The notes beneath the pieces are model-generated. The model searched no databases and was not told the origin of the DNA. It saw only the letters and a program-made list of their open reading frames with translations. Both the position numbers and the translations under genes were made by a program. 64,000 nucleotides of DNA, from contig NC_092249.1 of the NCBI RefSeq assembly GCF_036320965.1, forward strand, positions 11,667,447-11,731,446, given 5' to 3'. Source of the DNA: Panulirus ornatus. Its lineage: Eukaryota; Arthropoda; Malacostraca; Decapoda; Palinuridae. Positions 11,008 through 34,800 of the stretch are shown here, in pieces (position 1 is the first letter of the stretch; the number at the start of each line of letters is the position of its first letter).

Positions 11008-11216
11008 TATAATTCATACTTTCCTTGTGTTTCCTGTGATACATACTTTCATATAATTCATACTCTCATGGTGTTTCCTATAGCTCATACTTTCATGGTG
11101 TTTCCTATAATTCATACTTTCATAGTTTTCCTATAATTCGTACTTTCATGGTGTTTCCTATAATTCATATTTTCATGGTGTTTATTATGATTCATACTTT
11201 CTTGGTGTTTCAAACA
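11008..11216. repeat. Minisatellite, period about 27 bp
   Basis: About seven to eight imperfect tandem copies of a unit close to ATAATTCATACTTTCATGG plus TGTTTCCT. Repeat length and sequence vary slightly. It lies between repeat X2 and an RT fragment. Confidence 0.85.
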
Positions 11217-11400
11217 TCATTACTTTACTTTTACTTACATTTACCTTTAATTGCAGCTCATCTTCACTCTCGGCAAACAACACAATATCATCCGCAAACA
11301 AGCTTGTCAATAGAACCCCATATCTTACTACCACACTCCCTCCACCTCCGCACAATGTTTCCCTAGTTCTACTTTCATCTCGTATCACTCCATTAATTCA
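11217..11400 (-). pseudogene. RT fragment of a second LINE family
   Basis: Minus-strand translation contains LLTSLFADDIVLFAESEDE, the catalytic FADD block of a non-LTR RT, followed by LKVNVSKSKVMMFE, the block D equivalent. Pieces between these blocks are missing and the frame is disrupted. The sequence differs from the major RTE family (LLFADDTALVA). It may belong with the fragment at 9958-10180. Confidence 0.65.
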
Positions 11401-11423
11401 TATGTACTTATTTATTTATTTTA

Positions 11424-13045
11424 TTATACTTTGTCGCTGTCTCCCGCGTTAGCAAGGTAGCGCAAGGAAAGAGACGAAAGAATGGCTCAACCCACCCACA
11501 GACACATGTATATATACATAAATGCCCACACATGCACATGTACATACCTATACATTTCAACGTATACACATATACATACACAGACATATACATGTATACA
11601 CATGTACAAATTCATACTTGCTGCCTTCATCCATTCTCGTTGCTACCCTGCCACACATGAAATGGCACCCCCTTCCCCCTGCGCACGCAAGAGGTAGTGC
11701 TAGGAAAAGACAACAAAGGCCACATTCGTTCACACTCAGTCTCTAGCTGTCATGTAATAATGCACCGAAACCACAGCTCCCTTTCCACATCCAGGCCCCA
11801 CAAAACTTTCCATTGTTTACTCCAGACGCTTCACATTTCCTGGTTCAATCCATTGACAGCACGTCGACCCCGGTATACCACATCATTCCAATTCACTCTA
11901 TTCCTTGCATACCTTTGTCCCTCCTGCATGTTCAGGCCCCGATCACTCAAAATCTTTTCACTCCATCCTTCCACCTCCAATTTGTGCTCCCACTTCTCCT
12001 CGTTCCCTCCACCTCTGACACATATATCCTCTTTGTCAATCTTTCCTCACTCATTCTTTCCATGTGACCATACAATTTCAATATACCCTCTTCTGCTCTC
12101 TCAACCACACTTTTTATTACCACACATCTCGTACCCTTTCATTACTCACTCGATCAAACCACCTCACACCACATATTGTCCTCAAACATTTCATTTCCAA
12201 CACATCCACCCTCCTCCGCACAACTCTATAGCCCACGCCCCGCAACCATATAACATTGTCGGAACAACTATTCCTTCAAACATACCCATTTTTTGCTCCC
12301 CAAGATAACGCTCTCGCCTTCCACACAATCTTTAGTGCTTCCAGAACGTTCACCCCCTCCCCAACCCTATGACTCACTTGCACTTCCATGGTTCCATCCG
12401 CTGCTAAATCCACTCCCATATATCTAAAACACTTCACTTCCTACACTTTTTCTCCAATAAAACTTACCTCCCAAATGACTTGTCCCTCAACCCTACTGTA
12501 CCTAATAACCTTGCTCCTATTTACATTAACTCTCAGCTTTCTTCTTTCACACACTTTCCCAAACTCAGTCACCAACTTCTGCAGTTTCTCACCCGAATCA
12601 GCCACCAGCGCTGTATCATCAGCGAACAACAACTGACTCACTTTCCATCAACTCTCATTCACAACCGACTGCATACTTGCTCCTCTCTCCAAAGCTCTTG
12701 CATTCACCTCCCTAACAACCCCATCCATAAACAAATTAAACAGCCATGGAGACATCACGCACCCCTGCCGCAAATCGTCATTCACTAGGAACTAATCACT
12801 TTCCTCTCTTCCTACATGTACACATGCCTTACATCCTTGATAAAAACTTTTCACTGCTTCTAGCAACTTACCTCCCACACCATGCACCACTATCCTGAAA
12901 CATGTTCAACAAACCTTCTAAATACTCACTCCATCTCCTTCTCGCTTCACCACTACTTGTTACTACCTCCACAAAAGCCTCTTTCACCAATGTTCCTATT
13001 TGTTCTCTTGTCATGCATTTTATTTACCTCTTTCAAAAAAATCTT
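11424..13045 (-). mobile_element. RTE-like LINE copy 2 (long-3'UTR type, internally deleted)
   Basis: This old copy carries the longer 3' UTR. From the 3' end (low coordinates) come the tail block, a (CATA)-rich stretch, the GAGGTAGTGCTAGGAAAAG module near 11690, then the RT C-terminus to RT block B near 12780. An internal deletion then joins the sequence near 12890 to the pre-RT region (CTTCTAAATACTCACTCC). Many substitutions, frameshifts and a short deletion near 12640 show that it is dead. Confidence 0.8.
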
Positions 13046-13180
13046 TTTATTATACTTTGTCGCTGTGTCCTGCGTTAGCAACGTAGCGCAAGGAAACATG
13101 AAAGAATGGCCCAACCCACCCACATACACATGTATATACATACACGTCCACACACGCACATATGCATACCTATAATCTCA
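13046..13180 (-). mobile_element. RTE 3' tail fragment
   Basis: This fragment carries TTTGTCGCTGTGTCCTGCG, TAGCGCAAGGAAAC and the CATACACGTCCACACACGC stretch of the RTE 3' UTR. It ends in a (TA)n tract and carries no coding sequence. It abuts copy 2 at a shared CTTTTTATT. Confidence 0.75.
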
Positions 13181-13182
13181 AC

Positions 13183-13230
<48 letters not shown>
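13181..13230. repeat. (TA)n microsatellite
   Basis: About 45-50 bp of uninterrupted TA between an RTE tail and the T run of a SINE-like element. Confidence 0.9.
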
Positions 13231-13238
<8 letters not shown>

Positions 13239-13481
13239 TTTTTCTTTTTTTTTTTTTCATACTATTCGCCATTTCCCGCATTTCCGAGGTAGCGTTAAGA
13301 ACAGAGGACTGGGCCTTAGAGGGAAAATCCTCACCTGGCCCCCTTCTCTGTTCCTTCTTTTGGAAAATTAAATAAAAATGAGAGGGGAGGATTTCCAGCC
13401 ACCCGCTCCCTCCCCTTTTAGTCGCTTTCTACGACACGCAGGGAATACGTGGGAAGTATTCTTTCTCCCCTATCCCCAGGG

Positions 13482-13484
<3 letters not shown>
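13231..13484 (-). mobile_element. SINE-like element, copy B1
   Basis: On the plus strand it reads T run, ACTATTCGCCATTTCCCGC, GAGGTAGCGTTAAGAACAG, GAATCCTC-type middle, internal A run, GGGGAGGATTTCCAGCC, TAGTCGCTTTCTACGACACG, ending TATCCCCAGGGATA. In the sense orientation the A-rich end is 3'. Its 3' end resembles the RTE tail and its 5' half resembles the RTE 5' end (see the copy at 60653-61752). There is no coding capacity. Confidence 0.8.

Positions 13485-13543
<59 letters not shown>
13485..13543. repeat. (TA)n microsatellite at centre of a SINE palindrome
   Basis: This pure TA tract separates the inverted SINE-like copies B1 and B2. Confidence 0.9.
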
Positions 13544-13548
<5 letters not shown>

Positions 13549-13799
13549 GAGGATAGGGGAGAAAGAATACTTCCCACATATTCCCTGCGTGTCGTAGAAG
13601 GCGACTAAAAGGGAAGGGAGCGGGGGGCTGGAAATCCTCCCCTCTCGTTTTTTTTTTTTTTTTTTTTTTTTTCTTTTTTTTCTTTTTTTTTCCAAAAGAA
13701 GGAACAGAGAAGGGGGCCAGGTGAGGATATTCCCTCAAAGGCCAAGTCCTCTGTTCTTAGCGCTACCTCGCTAATGCGGGAAATGGCGAATAGTATGAA

Positions 13800-13808
<9 letters not shown>
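13544..13808 (+). mobile_element. SINE-like element, copy B2
   Basis: This is the same element as B1 in the opposite orientation: ATCCCTGAGGATAGGGGAG at the 5' end, the GTCGTAGAAGGCGAC hairpin near 13590, an internal T run, then CGCTACCTCGCTAATGCGG and an A run at the 3' end. Together with B1 it makes an inverted repeat with arms of about 250 bp. Confidence 0.85.

Positions 13809-13850
<42 letters not shown>
13809..13850. repeat. (TA)n microsatellite
   Basis: TA tract between SINE-like copies B2 and B3. Confidence 0.9.
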
Positions 13851-13853
<3 letters not shown>

Positions 13854-14096
13854 CTTTCTTTTTCTTTCATACTATTCGCCATTTCCTGCATTAGCGAGGT
13901 AGCGTTATCAACAGAGGACTGGGCCTTAGAGGGAATATCCTCACCTGGCCCCCTTCTCTGTTCCTTCTTTTGGAAAATTAAAAAAAAAAACGAGAGGGGA
14001 GGATTTCCAGCCACCTGCTCCCTTCCCTTTAAGTCGCCTTCTACGACACGCAGGGAATACGTGGGAAGTATTCTTTCTCCCCTATCCCCAGGGATA
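13851..14096 (-). mobile_element. SINE-like element, copy B3
   Basis: Full-length copy in the B1 orientation, from the TTCTTTCATACTATTCGCC end to TATCCCCAGGGATA. It is close to B1 in sequence and is followed by a short TA-rich spacer. Confidence 0.85.
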
Positions 14097-14125
14097 AAAT
14101 AAATATATATATGTATATATATACA

Positions 14126-14374
14126 TTTTTTTTTTTTCATACTATTCGCTATTTCCCGCGATAGCGAGGTAGCGCTAAGAACAGAGGACTGGGCCTTTGA
14201 GGGAATATCCTCACCTGGCCCTCTTCTCTGTTACTTCCTTTGGAAAATTAAAAAAAAAAAAAAAAAAAAAACGAGAGGGGAGGATTTCCAGCCCCCCGCT
14301 CCCTTCCCTTTTAGTCGCCTTCTACGACACGCAGGGAATACGTGGGAAGTATTCTTTCTCCCCTATCCCCAGGG

Positions 14375-14376
<2 letters not shown>
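14126..14376 (-). mobile_element. SINE-like element, copy B4
   Basis: Full-length copy in the same orientation as B3, with a longer internal A run (about 22 nt near 14250). Its end runs into (TA)n at 14377-14411, which then meets the T run of the next LINE. Confidence 0.85.
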
Positions 14377-14411
<35 letters not shown>

Positions 14412-14429
<18 letters not shown>

Positions 14430-16987
14430 TTTTTTATACTTTGTCGCTGTCTCCCGCGTTTGCGAGGTAGCGCAAGGAAACAGACGAAAGAAATGGCCCA
14501 ACCCCCCCCCCCATACACATGTACATACACACGTCCAGACACGCAAATATACATACCTACACAGCTTTCCATGGTTTACCCCAGACGCTTCACATGCCTT
14601 GCTTCAATCCACTGACAGCACGTCAACCCCTGTATACCACATGACTCCAATTCACTCTATTTCTTGCCCTCCTTTCACCCTCCTGCATGTTCAGGCCCCG
14701 ATCACACAAAATCTTTTTCACTCCATCTTTCCACCTCCAATTTGGTCTCCCTCTTCTCCTCGTTCCCTCCACCTCCGACACATATATCCTCTTGGTCAAT
14801 CTCTCCTCACTCATTCTCTCCATGTGCCCAAACCATTTCAAAACACCCTCTTCTGCTCTCTCGACCACGCTCTTTTTATTTCCACACATCTCTCTTACCC
14901 TTACGTTACTTACTCGATCAAACCACCTCACACCACACATTGTCCTCAAACATCTCATTTCCAGCACATCCATCCTCCTGCGCACAACTCTATCCATAGC
15001 CCACTCCTCGCAACCATACAACATTGTTGGAACCACTATTCCATCAAACATACCCATTTTTGCTTTCCGAGATAATGTTCTCGACTTCCACACATTTTTC
15101 AAGGCTCCCAAAATTTTCGCCCCCTCCCCCACCCTATGATCCACTTCCACTTCCATGGTTCCATCCGCTGACAGATCCACTCCCAGATATCTAAAACACT
15201 TCACTTCCTCCAGTTTTTCTCCATTCAAACTCACCTCCCAATTGACTTGACCCTCAACCCTACTGTACCTAATAACCTTGCTCTTATTCACATTTACTCT
15301 TAACTTTCTTCTTCCACACACTTTACCAAACTCAGTCACCAGCTTCTGCAGTTTCTCACATGAATCAGCCACCAGCGCTGTATCATCAGCGAACAACAAC
15401 TGACTCACTTCCCAAGCTCTCTCATCCCCAACAGACTTCATACTTGCCCCTCTTTCCAGGACTCTTGCATTTACCTCCCTAACAACCCCATCCATAAACA
15501 AATTAAACAACCATGGAGACATCACACACCCCTGCCGCAAACCTACATTCACTGAGAACCAATCACTTTCCTCTCTTCCTACACGTACACATGCCTTACA
15601 TCCTCGATAAAAACTTTTCACTGCTTCTAACAACTTGCCTCCCACACCATATATTCTTAATACCTTCCACAGAGCATCTCTATCAACTCTATCATATGCC
15701 TTCTCCAGATCCATAAATGCTACATACAAATCCATTTGCTTTTCTAAGTATTTCTCACATACATTCTTCAAAGCAAACACCTGATCCACACATCCTCTAC
15801 CACTTCTGAAACCGCACTGCTCTTCCCCAATCTGATGCTCTGTACATGCCTTCACCCTCTCAATCAATACCCTCCCATATAATTTACCAGGAATACTCAA
15901 CAAACTTATACCTCTGTAATTTGAGCACTCACTCTTATCCCCTTTGCCTTTGTACAATGGCACTATGCACGCATTCCGCCAATCCTCAGGCACCTCACCA
16001 TGAGTCATACATACATTAAATAACCTTACCAACCAGTCAACAATACAGTCACCCCCTTTTTTTATAAATTCCACTGCAATACCATCCAAACCTGCTGCCT
16101 TGCCGGCTTTCATCTTCCGCAAAGCTTTTACTACCTCTTCTCTGTTTACCAAATCATTTTCCCTAACCCTCTCACTTTGCACACCACCTCGACCAAAACA
16201 CCCTATATCTGCCACTCTGTCATCAGACACATTCAACAAACCTTCAAAATACTCATTCCATCTCCTTCTCACATCACCACTACTTGTTATCACCTCCCCA
16301 TTTACGCCCTTCACTGAAGTTCCCATTTGCTCCCTTGTCTTACGCACCCTATTTACCTCCTTCCAGAACATCTTTTTATTCTCCCTAAAATTTACTGATA
16401 ATCTCTCACCCCAACTCTCATTTGCCCTTTTTTTCACCTCTTGCACCTTTCTCTTGACCTCCTGTCTCTTTCTTTTATACTTCTCCCACTCAATTGCATT
16501 TTTTCCCTGCAAAAATCGTCCAAATGCCTCTCTCTTCTCTTTCACTAATACTCTTACTTCTTCATCCCACCACTCACTACCCTTTCTAAACAGCCCACCT
16601 CCCACTCTTCTCATGCCACAAGCATCTTTTGCGCAATCCATCACTGATTCCCTAAATACATCCCATTCCTCCCCCACTCCCCTTACTTCCATTGTTCTCA
16701 CCTTTTTCCATTTTGTACTTCCCCACACAGGTCTCCTTCCCAAGCTCACTTACTCTCACCACCTTCTTCACCCCAACATTCACTCCTCTTTTCTGAAAAC
16801 CCATACTAATCTTCACCTTAGCCTCCACAAGATAATGATCAGACATCCCTCCAGTTGCACCTCTCAGCACATTAACATCCAAAAGTCTCTTTTTCGCACG
16901 CCTGTCAATTAACACGTAATCCAATAACGCTCTCTGGCCATCTCTCCTACTTACATAAGTATACTTATGTATATCTCGCTTTTTAAA

Positions 16988-16989
<2 letters not shown>
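14412..16989 (-). mobile_element. RTE-like LINE copy 3 (short-3'UTR type, 5'-truncated)
   Basis: This young copy extends from a T run (A run in sense) and the 3' tail at 14436-14570 through complete RT into the C-terminal endonuclease. It is cut by (TA)n at 16990 inside the WFKKRDIHKY motif. A deletion of about 16 nt near 16716 (TTTTGTAC next to TTCCCCACAC) shifts the frame between endonuclease and RT. It faces copy 4 head to head across a TA tract. Confidence 0.9.
14623..16749 (-). CDS. RTE reverse transcriptase (longest open frame in window)
   Basis: This 708-codon frame spans the linker, RT and C-terminal domain. From N to C: a Lys/Arg-rich linker (KRKRQEVKRKVQEVKKRA, about residues 115-133), GLDGIAVEFIKKGGD, PLYKGKGDKSECSNYRGIS, CGFRSGRGCVDQVF, FMDLEKAYDRVD (first catalytic Asp), GLRQGCVMSPWLFN, LLFADDTALVA (catalytic pair), KSKVIRYSRVEG, CFRYLGVDLSADG and then WFGHMERM and [11 protein letters not shown]. 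All RT blocks look intact. The endonuclease lies upstream in another frame because of the deletion near 16716. It would copy RNA into DNA at the target site if joined to a working endonuclease. The Met start is only the first in frame, since the natural protein begins further upstream. Confidence 0.85.
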   Translation of the reverse strand: MSLGRRPVWGSTKWKKVRTMEVRGVGEEWDVFRESVMDCAKDACGMRRVGGGLFRKGSEWWDEEVRVLVKEKREAFGRFLQGKNAIEWEKYKRKRQEVKRKVQEVKKRANESWGERLSVNFRENKKMFWKEVNRVRKTREQMGTSVKGVNGEVITSSGDVRRRWNEYFEGLLNVSDDRVADIGCFGRGGVQSERVRENDLVNREEVVKALRKMKAGKAAGLDGIAVEFIKKGGDCIVDWLVRLFNVCMTHGEVPEDWRNACIVPLYKGKGDKSECSNYRGISLLSIPGKLYGRVLIERVKACTEHQIGEEQCGFRSGRGCVDQVFALKNVCEKYLEKQMDLYVAFMDLEKAYDRVDRDALWKVLRIYGVGGKLLEAVKSFYRGCKACVRVGREESDWFSVNVGLRQGCVMSPWLFNLFMDGVVREVNARVLERGASMKSVGDERAWEVSQLLFADDTALVADSCEKLQKLVTEFGKVCGRRKLRVNVNKSKVIRYSRVEGQVNWEVSLNGEKLEEVKCFRYLGVDLSADGTMEVEVDHRVGEGAKILGALKNVWKSRTLSRKAKMGMFDGIVVPTMLYGCEEWAMDRVVRRRMDVLEMRCLRTMCGVRWFDRVSNVRVREMCGNKKSVVERAEEGVLKWFGHMERMSEERLTKRIYVSEVEGTRRRGRPNWRWKDGVKKILCDRGLNMQEGERRARNRVNWSHVVYRG

Positions 16990-17060
<71 letters not shown>
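16990..17060. repeat. (TA)n microsatellite between head-to-head LINEs
   Basis: About 70 bp of TA separate the 5' ends of copy 3 (minus) and copy 4 (plus). Confidence 0.9.

Positions 17061-23054
<5,994 letters not shown>

Positions 23055-23096
<42 letters not shown>
23055..23096. repeat. (TA)n microsatellite, array junction 2-3
   Basis: About 42 bp of TA after the A run of unit 2. Confidence 0.9.
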
Positions 23097-23099
<3 letters not shown>

Positions 23100-25960
23100 G
23101 TAAAACTGAAAGTTGATGGAGAGAGATGGGTGATTATTGGTGCATATGCACCTGGGCATGAGAAGAAAGATCATGAGAGGCAAGTGTTTTGTGAGCAGCT
23201 GAATGAGTGTGTTAGTGGTTTTGATGCATGAGACCGGGTTATAGTGATGGGTGATTTGAATGCAAAGGTGAGTAATGTGGCAGTTGAGGGAATAATTGGT
23301 ATACATGGGGTGTTCAGTGTTGTAAATGGAAATGGTGAAGAGCTTGTAGATTTATGTGCTGACAAAGGACTGATGATTGGGAATACATGGTTTAAAAAGC
23401 GAGATATACATAAGTATACTTATGTAAGTAGGAGAGATGGCCAGAGAGCGTTATTGGATTACGTGTTAATTGACAGGCGTGCGGAAGAGAGACTTTTGGA
23501 TGTTAATGTGCTGAGAGGTGCAACTGGAGGGATGTCTGATCATTATCTTGTGGAGGCTAAGGTGAAGATTTGTATGGGTTTTCAGAAAAGAAGAGTGAAT
23601 GTTGGGGTGAAGAGGGTGGTGAGAGTAAGTGAGCTTGAGAAGGAGACCTGTGTGAGGAAGTACCAGGAGAGACTGAGTACAGAATGGAAAAAGGTGAGAA
23701 CAATGGAAGTAAGGGGAGTGGGGGAGGAATGGGATGTATTTAGGGAATCAGTGATGGATTGCGCAAAAGATGCTTGTGGCATGAGAAGAGTAGGAGGTGG
23801 GTTGATTAGAAAGGGTAGTGAGTGGTGGGATGAAGAAGTAAGAGTATTAGTGAAAGAGAAGAGAGAGGCATTTGGACGATTTTTGCAGGGAAAAAATGCA
23901 ATTGAGTGGGAGATGTATAAAAGAAAGAGACAGGAGGTCAAGAGAAAGGTGCAAGAGGTGAAAAAAAGGGCAAATGAGAGTTGGGGTGAGAGAGTATCAT
24001 TAAATTTTAGGGAGAATAAAAAGACGTTCTGGAAGGAGGTAAATAAAGTGCGTAAGACAAGGGAGCAAATGGGAACTTCAGTGAAGGGCGCAAATGGGGA
24101 GGTGATAACAAGTAGTGGTGATGTGAGAAGGAGATGGAGTGAGTATTTCGAAGGTTTGTTGAATGTGTTTGATGATAGAGTGGCAGATATAGGGTGTTTT
24201 GGTTGAGGTGGTGTGCAAAGTGAGAGGGTTAGGGAAAATGATTTGGTAAACAGAGAAGAGGTAGTGAAAGCTTTGCGGAAGATGAAAGCCGGCAAGGCAG
24301 CAGGTTTGGATGGTATTGCAGTGGAATTTATTAAAAGAGGGGGTGACTGTATTGTTGACTGGTTGGTAAGGTTATTTAATGTATGTATGACTCATGGTGA
24401 GGTGCCTGAGGATTGGCGGAATGCGTGCATAGTGCCATTGTACAAAGGCAAAGGGGATAAGAGTGAGTGCTCAAATTACAGAGGTATAAGTTTGTTGAGT
24501 ATTCCTGGTAAATTATATGGGAGGGTATTGATTGAGAGGGTGAAGGCATGTACAGAGCATCAGATTGGGGAAGAGCAGTGTGGTTTCAGAAGTGGTAGAG
24601 GATGTGTGGATCAGGTGTTTGCTTTGAAGAATGTATGTGAGAAATACTTAGAAAAGCAAATGGATTTGTATGTAGCTTTTATGGATCTGGAGAAGGCATA
24701 TGATAGAGTTGATAGAGATGCTCTGTGGAAGGTATTAAGAATATATGGTGTGGGAGGAAAGTTGTTAGAAGCAGTGAAAAGTTTTTATCGAGGATGTAAG
24801 GCATGTGTACGTGTAGGAAGAGAGGAAAGTGATTGGTTCTCAGTGAATGTAGGTTTGCGGCAGGGGTGTGTGATGTCTCCATGGTTGTTTAATTTGTTTA
24901 TGGATGGGGTTGTTAGGGAGGTAAATGCAAGAGTTTTGGAAAGAGGGGCAAGTATGAAGTCTGTTGGGGATGAGAGAGCTTGGGAAGTGAGTCAGTTGTT
25001 GTTCGCTGATGACACAGCGCTGGTGGCTGATTCATGTGAGAAACTGCAGAAGCTGGTGACTGAGTTTGGTAAAGTGTGTGGAAGAAGAAAGTTAAGAGTA
25101 AATGTGAATAAGAGCAAGGTTATTAGGTACAGTAGGGTTGAGGTCAAGTCAATTGGGAGGTGAGTTTGATTGGAGAAAAACTGGAGGAAGTGAAGTGTTT
25201 TAGATATCTGGGAGTGGATCTGGCAGCGGATGGAACCATGGAAGCGGAAGTGGATCATAGGGTGGGGGAGGGGGCGAAAATTCTGGGGGCCTTGAAGAAT
25301 GTGTGGAAGTCGAGAACATTATCTCGGAAAGCAAAAATGGGTATGTTTGAAGGAATAGTGGTTCCAACAATGTTGTATGGTTGCGAGGCGTGGGCTATGG
25401 ATAGAGTTGTGCGCAGGAGGATGGATGTGCTGGAAATGAGATGTTTGAGGACAATGTGTGGTGTGAGGTGGTTTGATCGAGTGAGTAACGTAAGGGTAAG
25501 AGAGATGTGTGGAAATAAAAAGAGCGTGGTTGAGAGAGCAGAAGAGGGTGTTTTGAAGTGGTTTGGGCACATGGAGAGGATGAGTGAGGAAAGATTGACC
25601 AAGATGATATATGTGTCGGAGGTGGAGGGAACAAGGAGAAGAGGGAGACCAAATTGGAGATGGAAAGATGGAGTGAAAAAGATTTTGTGTGATCGGGGCC
25701 TGAACATGCAGGAGGGTGAAAGGAGGGCAAGGAATAGAGTGAATTGGAGCGATGTGGTATACCGGGGCTGACGTGCTGTCAGTGGATTGAATCAAGGCAT
25801 GTGAAATGTCTGGGGTAAATCATGGAAAGCTGTGTAGGTATGTATATTTGCGTGTGTGGACGTATGTATATACATGTGTATGGGGGGGTTGGGCCATTTC
25901 TTTCGTCTGTTTCCTTGCGCTACCTCGCAAACGCGGGAGACAGCGACAAAGTATAAAAGA

Positions 25961-25969
<9 letters not shown>
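23097..25969 (+). mobile_element. RTE-like LINE copy 6, array unit 3
   Basis: Same start and end as unit 2, with start-to-start spacing of 2915 bp. Shared lesions lie at 23229-23231, 24204-24206 and about 25141. Private variants include a Lys-to-Arg change in EFIKRGGD and an Asn-to-Ile change in MSLIGEKL. Confidence 0.9.

Positions 25970-26013
<44 letters not shown>
25970..26013. repeat. (TA)n microsatellite, array junction 3-4
   Basis: About 44 bp of TA after the A run of unit 3. Confidence 0.9.
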
Positions 26014-31855
<5,842 letters not shown>

Positions 31856-34800
31856 AGATATATATAGACATATACATGTATAAAAAGGTACATAATTCAT
31901 ACTGTCTGCCCTTAATCATTCCCGTCGCCACCCCGCCACAAATGAAATGACAACCCCCTCGCCCTGCATGTGCACGAGGTAGCACTAGGAAAAGACAACA
32001 AAGGCCACATTCGTTCACACTCAGTCTCTATCTGTTATATATAATGCACCCAAACCACAGTTACCTTTCCACGTCCAGGCCTCACAAAACTTTCCATGGT
32101 TTACCCCAGACGCTTCACATGCCCTGGTTCAATCCATTGATAGCACGTCGACCCCCGTATACTACATCGTTCCAATTCACTCTATTTCTTGGACGCCTTT
32201 CACCCTCATGCATGTTCAGGCCCCGATCACTTAAAATCTTTTTCACTCCATCCTTCCTCCTCCAATTTGGTCTCCCACTTCTCCTCATTCCCTCCACCTC
32301 TGACACAGGCATCCCTTTTGTCAATTTTTCCTCACTCATTCTCTCCATGTGACCAAACCATTTCAAAACACCCTCTTCTGCTCTCTCAACCACACTCTTT
32401 TTATTACCACACATCTCTCTTACCCTTTCATTACTTTCTCGATCAAACCACATCACACAACATATTGTCCTCAAAAATCTCATTTCCAACACATCCACCC
32501 TCCTCCCCACAACTCTATCTATAACCCACGCCTCGCAACCATATAACATTGTTGGAACCATTATTACGTCAGACATGCCCATTTTTGCTTTCCGAGATAA
32601 TGTTCTCGCCTTCCACACATTCTTTACCACTCCCAGAACTTTCGCTCCCTCCCCCGCCCTGTGAATCACTTCAGCTTCCATGGTTCCATCCGCTGCCAAA
32701 TCCACCCCTAGATATCTAAAACACTCCACTTCCTTCACTTTTTCTCCATTCAAACTTACCTCCCAATTGACTTGTCGCTCAACCCTATTGTACCTAATAT
32801 CCCTGCTCTTATTCACATTTACTCTCAGCTTTCTTCTCTCACACACTTCACCAAACTCAGTCACCAGCTTCTGCAGTTTCTCACATGAATCAGCCACCAG
32901 CGTCGTATCATCAGCGAACAACAACTGACTCACTTCCCAAACTCTCTCATCCACAACAGACTGCATACTTGCCCCTCTCCAAAACTTTTCCATTCACCTC
33001 CCTAACACCCCATCCATAAACAATATTAACAACCATGGAGACATCACACACCCCTGCCGCAAACCGACATTCACTGAGAACCAATCACTTTCCTCTCTTC
33101 CTCCTCGAACACAGGCCTTACATCCTCGATAAAAACTTTTCACTGCTTCTAACAACTTGCCTCCCACACCATATATTATTAATTACTTCCACAGAGCATC
33201 TCTATCAACTCTGTCATATGCCTTCTCCAGTTCCATGAATGCTACATATAAATCCATTTCCTTTTCTAAGTATTTCTCACATACATTCTTCAAAGCAAAC
33301 ACCTGATCCAGACATCCTCTACCACTTATGAAGCCACACTGCTCTTTCCCAATCTGATCCTCTGTACATGCCTTCACCCTCTCAGTCAATACCCTCCCAT
33401 ATAATTTCCGAGGAATACTCAACAAACGTATTCCTCTGTAATTTGAGCACTCACTTTTATCCCCTTTTCCTTTCTACAATGGCACTATGCAAGCATTCCG
33501 CCAATCCTCAGGCACCTCACCATGAGTTATACATACATTATATAACCTTACCAACCAGTCAACAACAGTCACCCCCTTTTTTAATAAATTCCACTGCAAT
33601 GCCATCCAAACCCGCTGCCTTGCCGACTTTCATCTTCTGCAGAGTTTTTACTACCTCCTCTCTCTTTACCAAATCATTCTCCATAACCCTCTCACTTTCC
33701 ACACCACTTCGACCAAAGCACCCTATGTCTGCCACTCTGTCGTCAAACACATTCAACAAACCTTCAAAATACTCACTCCATCTCTTTTTCACATCACCAC
33801 TACTCGTTATCACCTCCTCATTAGCCCCCTTCACTGACGTTCCCATTTGTTCCCTTGCCTTACGCACTTTATTTACCTCCTTCCAAAACATCTTTTCATT
33901 CTCCCTAGAATTTAATGATGCTCTCTCACCCCAACTCTCATTTGCCCTCTTTTTCACCTCTTGCACCTTTCTCTTTACCTCCTGCCTCTTTCTTTTATAC
34001 ATCTCCCACTCATTTGCATTATTTCCCGTCAAAAATCGTCCAAATGCCTCTCTCTTCTCTTTCACTAATAATCTTACTTTTTCATCCCACCACTCACTAC
34101 CCTTTCTAATCTGCCCACCTCCCACAATTCTCATGCCACAAGCATCTTTTGCGCAAACCATCACTGCTTCCCTAAATACATCCCATTCCTCCCCCACTCC
34201 CCTCATGCCCTTTGTTCTCACCTTTTTCCATTCTGTACTCAGTCTCTCCTGGTACTTTCTCACACAAGTCTCCTTCCCAAGCTCACTTACTCTCACCACT
34301 CTCTTCACCCCAACATTCTCTCTTCTTTTATGAAAACTTCGTCAGATCTTCACCTTCACCTCCACAAGAGAATGATCAGACATCCCTCCAGTTGCACCTC
34401 TCAGCACATTAACATCCAAATGTCTCTATTTCGCACGCCTATCAATTAACACGTAATCTAATAACGCTCTCTGGCCATCTCTCCTACTTACATACGTATA
34501 CTTATGTATATCTCTCTTTTTAAACCAGATATTCCCAATCACCACTCCTTTCTCAGCGCACAAATCTACAAGCTCTTCATTTCCATTTACAACACTGAAC
34601 ACCCCATGTACGCCAATTATTCCCCTCAACTGCCACATTACCCACCTTTGCATTCAAATCACTCATCACTATAACCCGGTCTCGTGCATCAAAACTGCTA
34701 ACACACTCACTCAGCTGCTCCCAAAATACTTGCCTCTTATTATTTTTCTTCTTATTCCCAGGTGCATATACACCAATAGTCAGCCATCTCTCTCCATCCA

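Noticed and set aside
13544..13808. tRNA-derived head in the SINE-like element
   Set aside because: I could not find convincing A and B boxes or a cloverleaf. The head aligns better with the RTE 5' end. The GTCGTAGAAGGCGAC hairpin alone does not indicate a tRNA.
14687..15139. Long Ser/His/Leu-rich open frames antisense to RTE RT (also at 7599-8051, 19481-19933, 51480-51932 and others)
   Set aside because: They are the complement of the conserved RT C-terminal region, recur in every copy and have no independent motifs. They are shadows of the RT frame.
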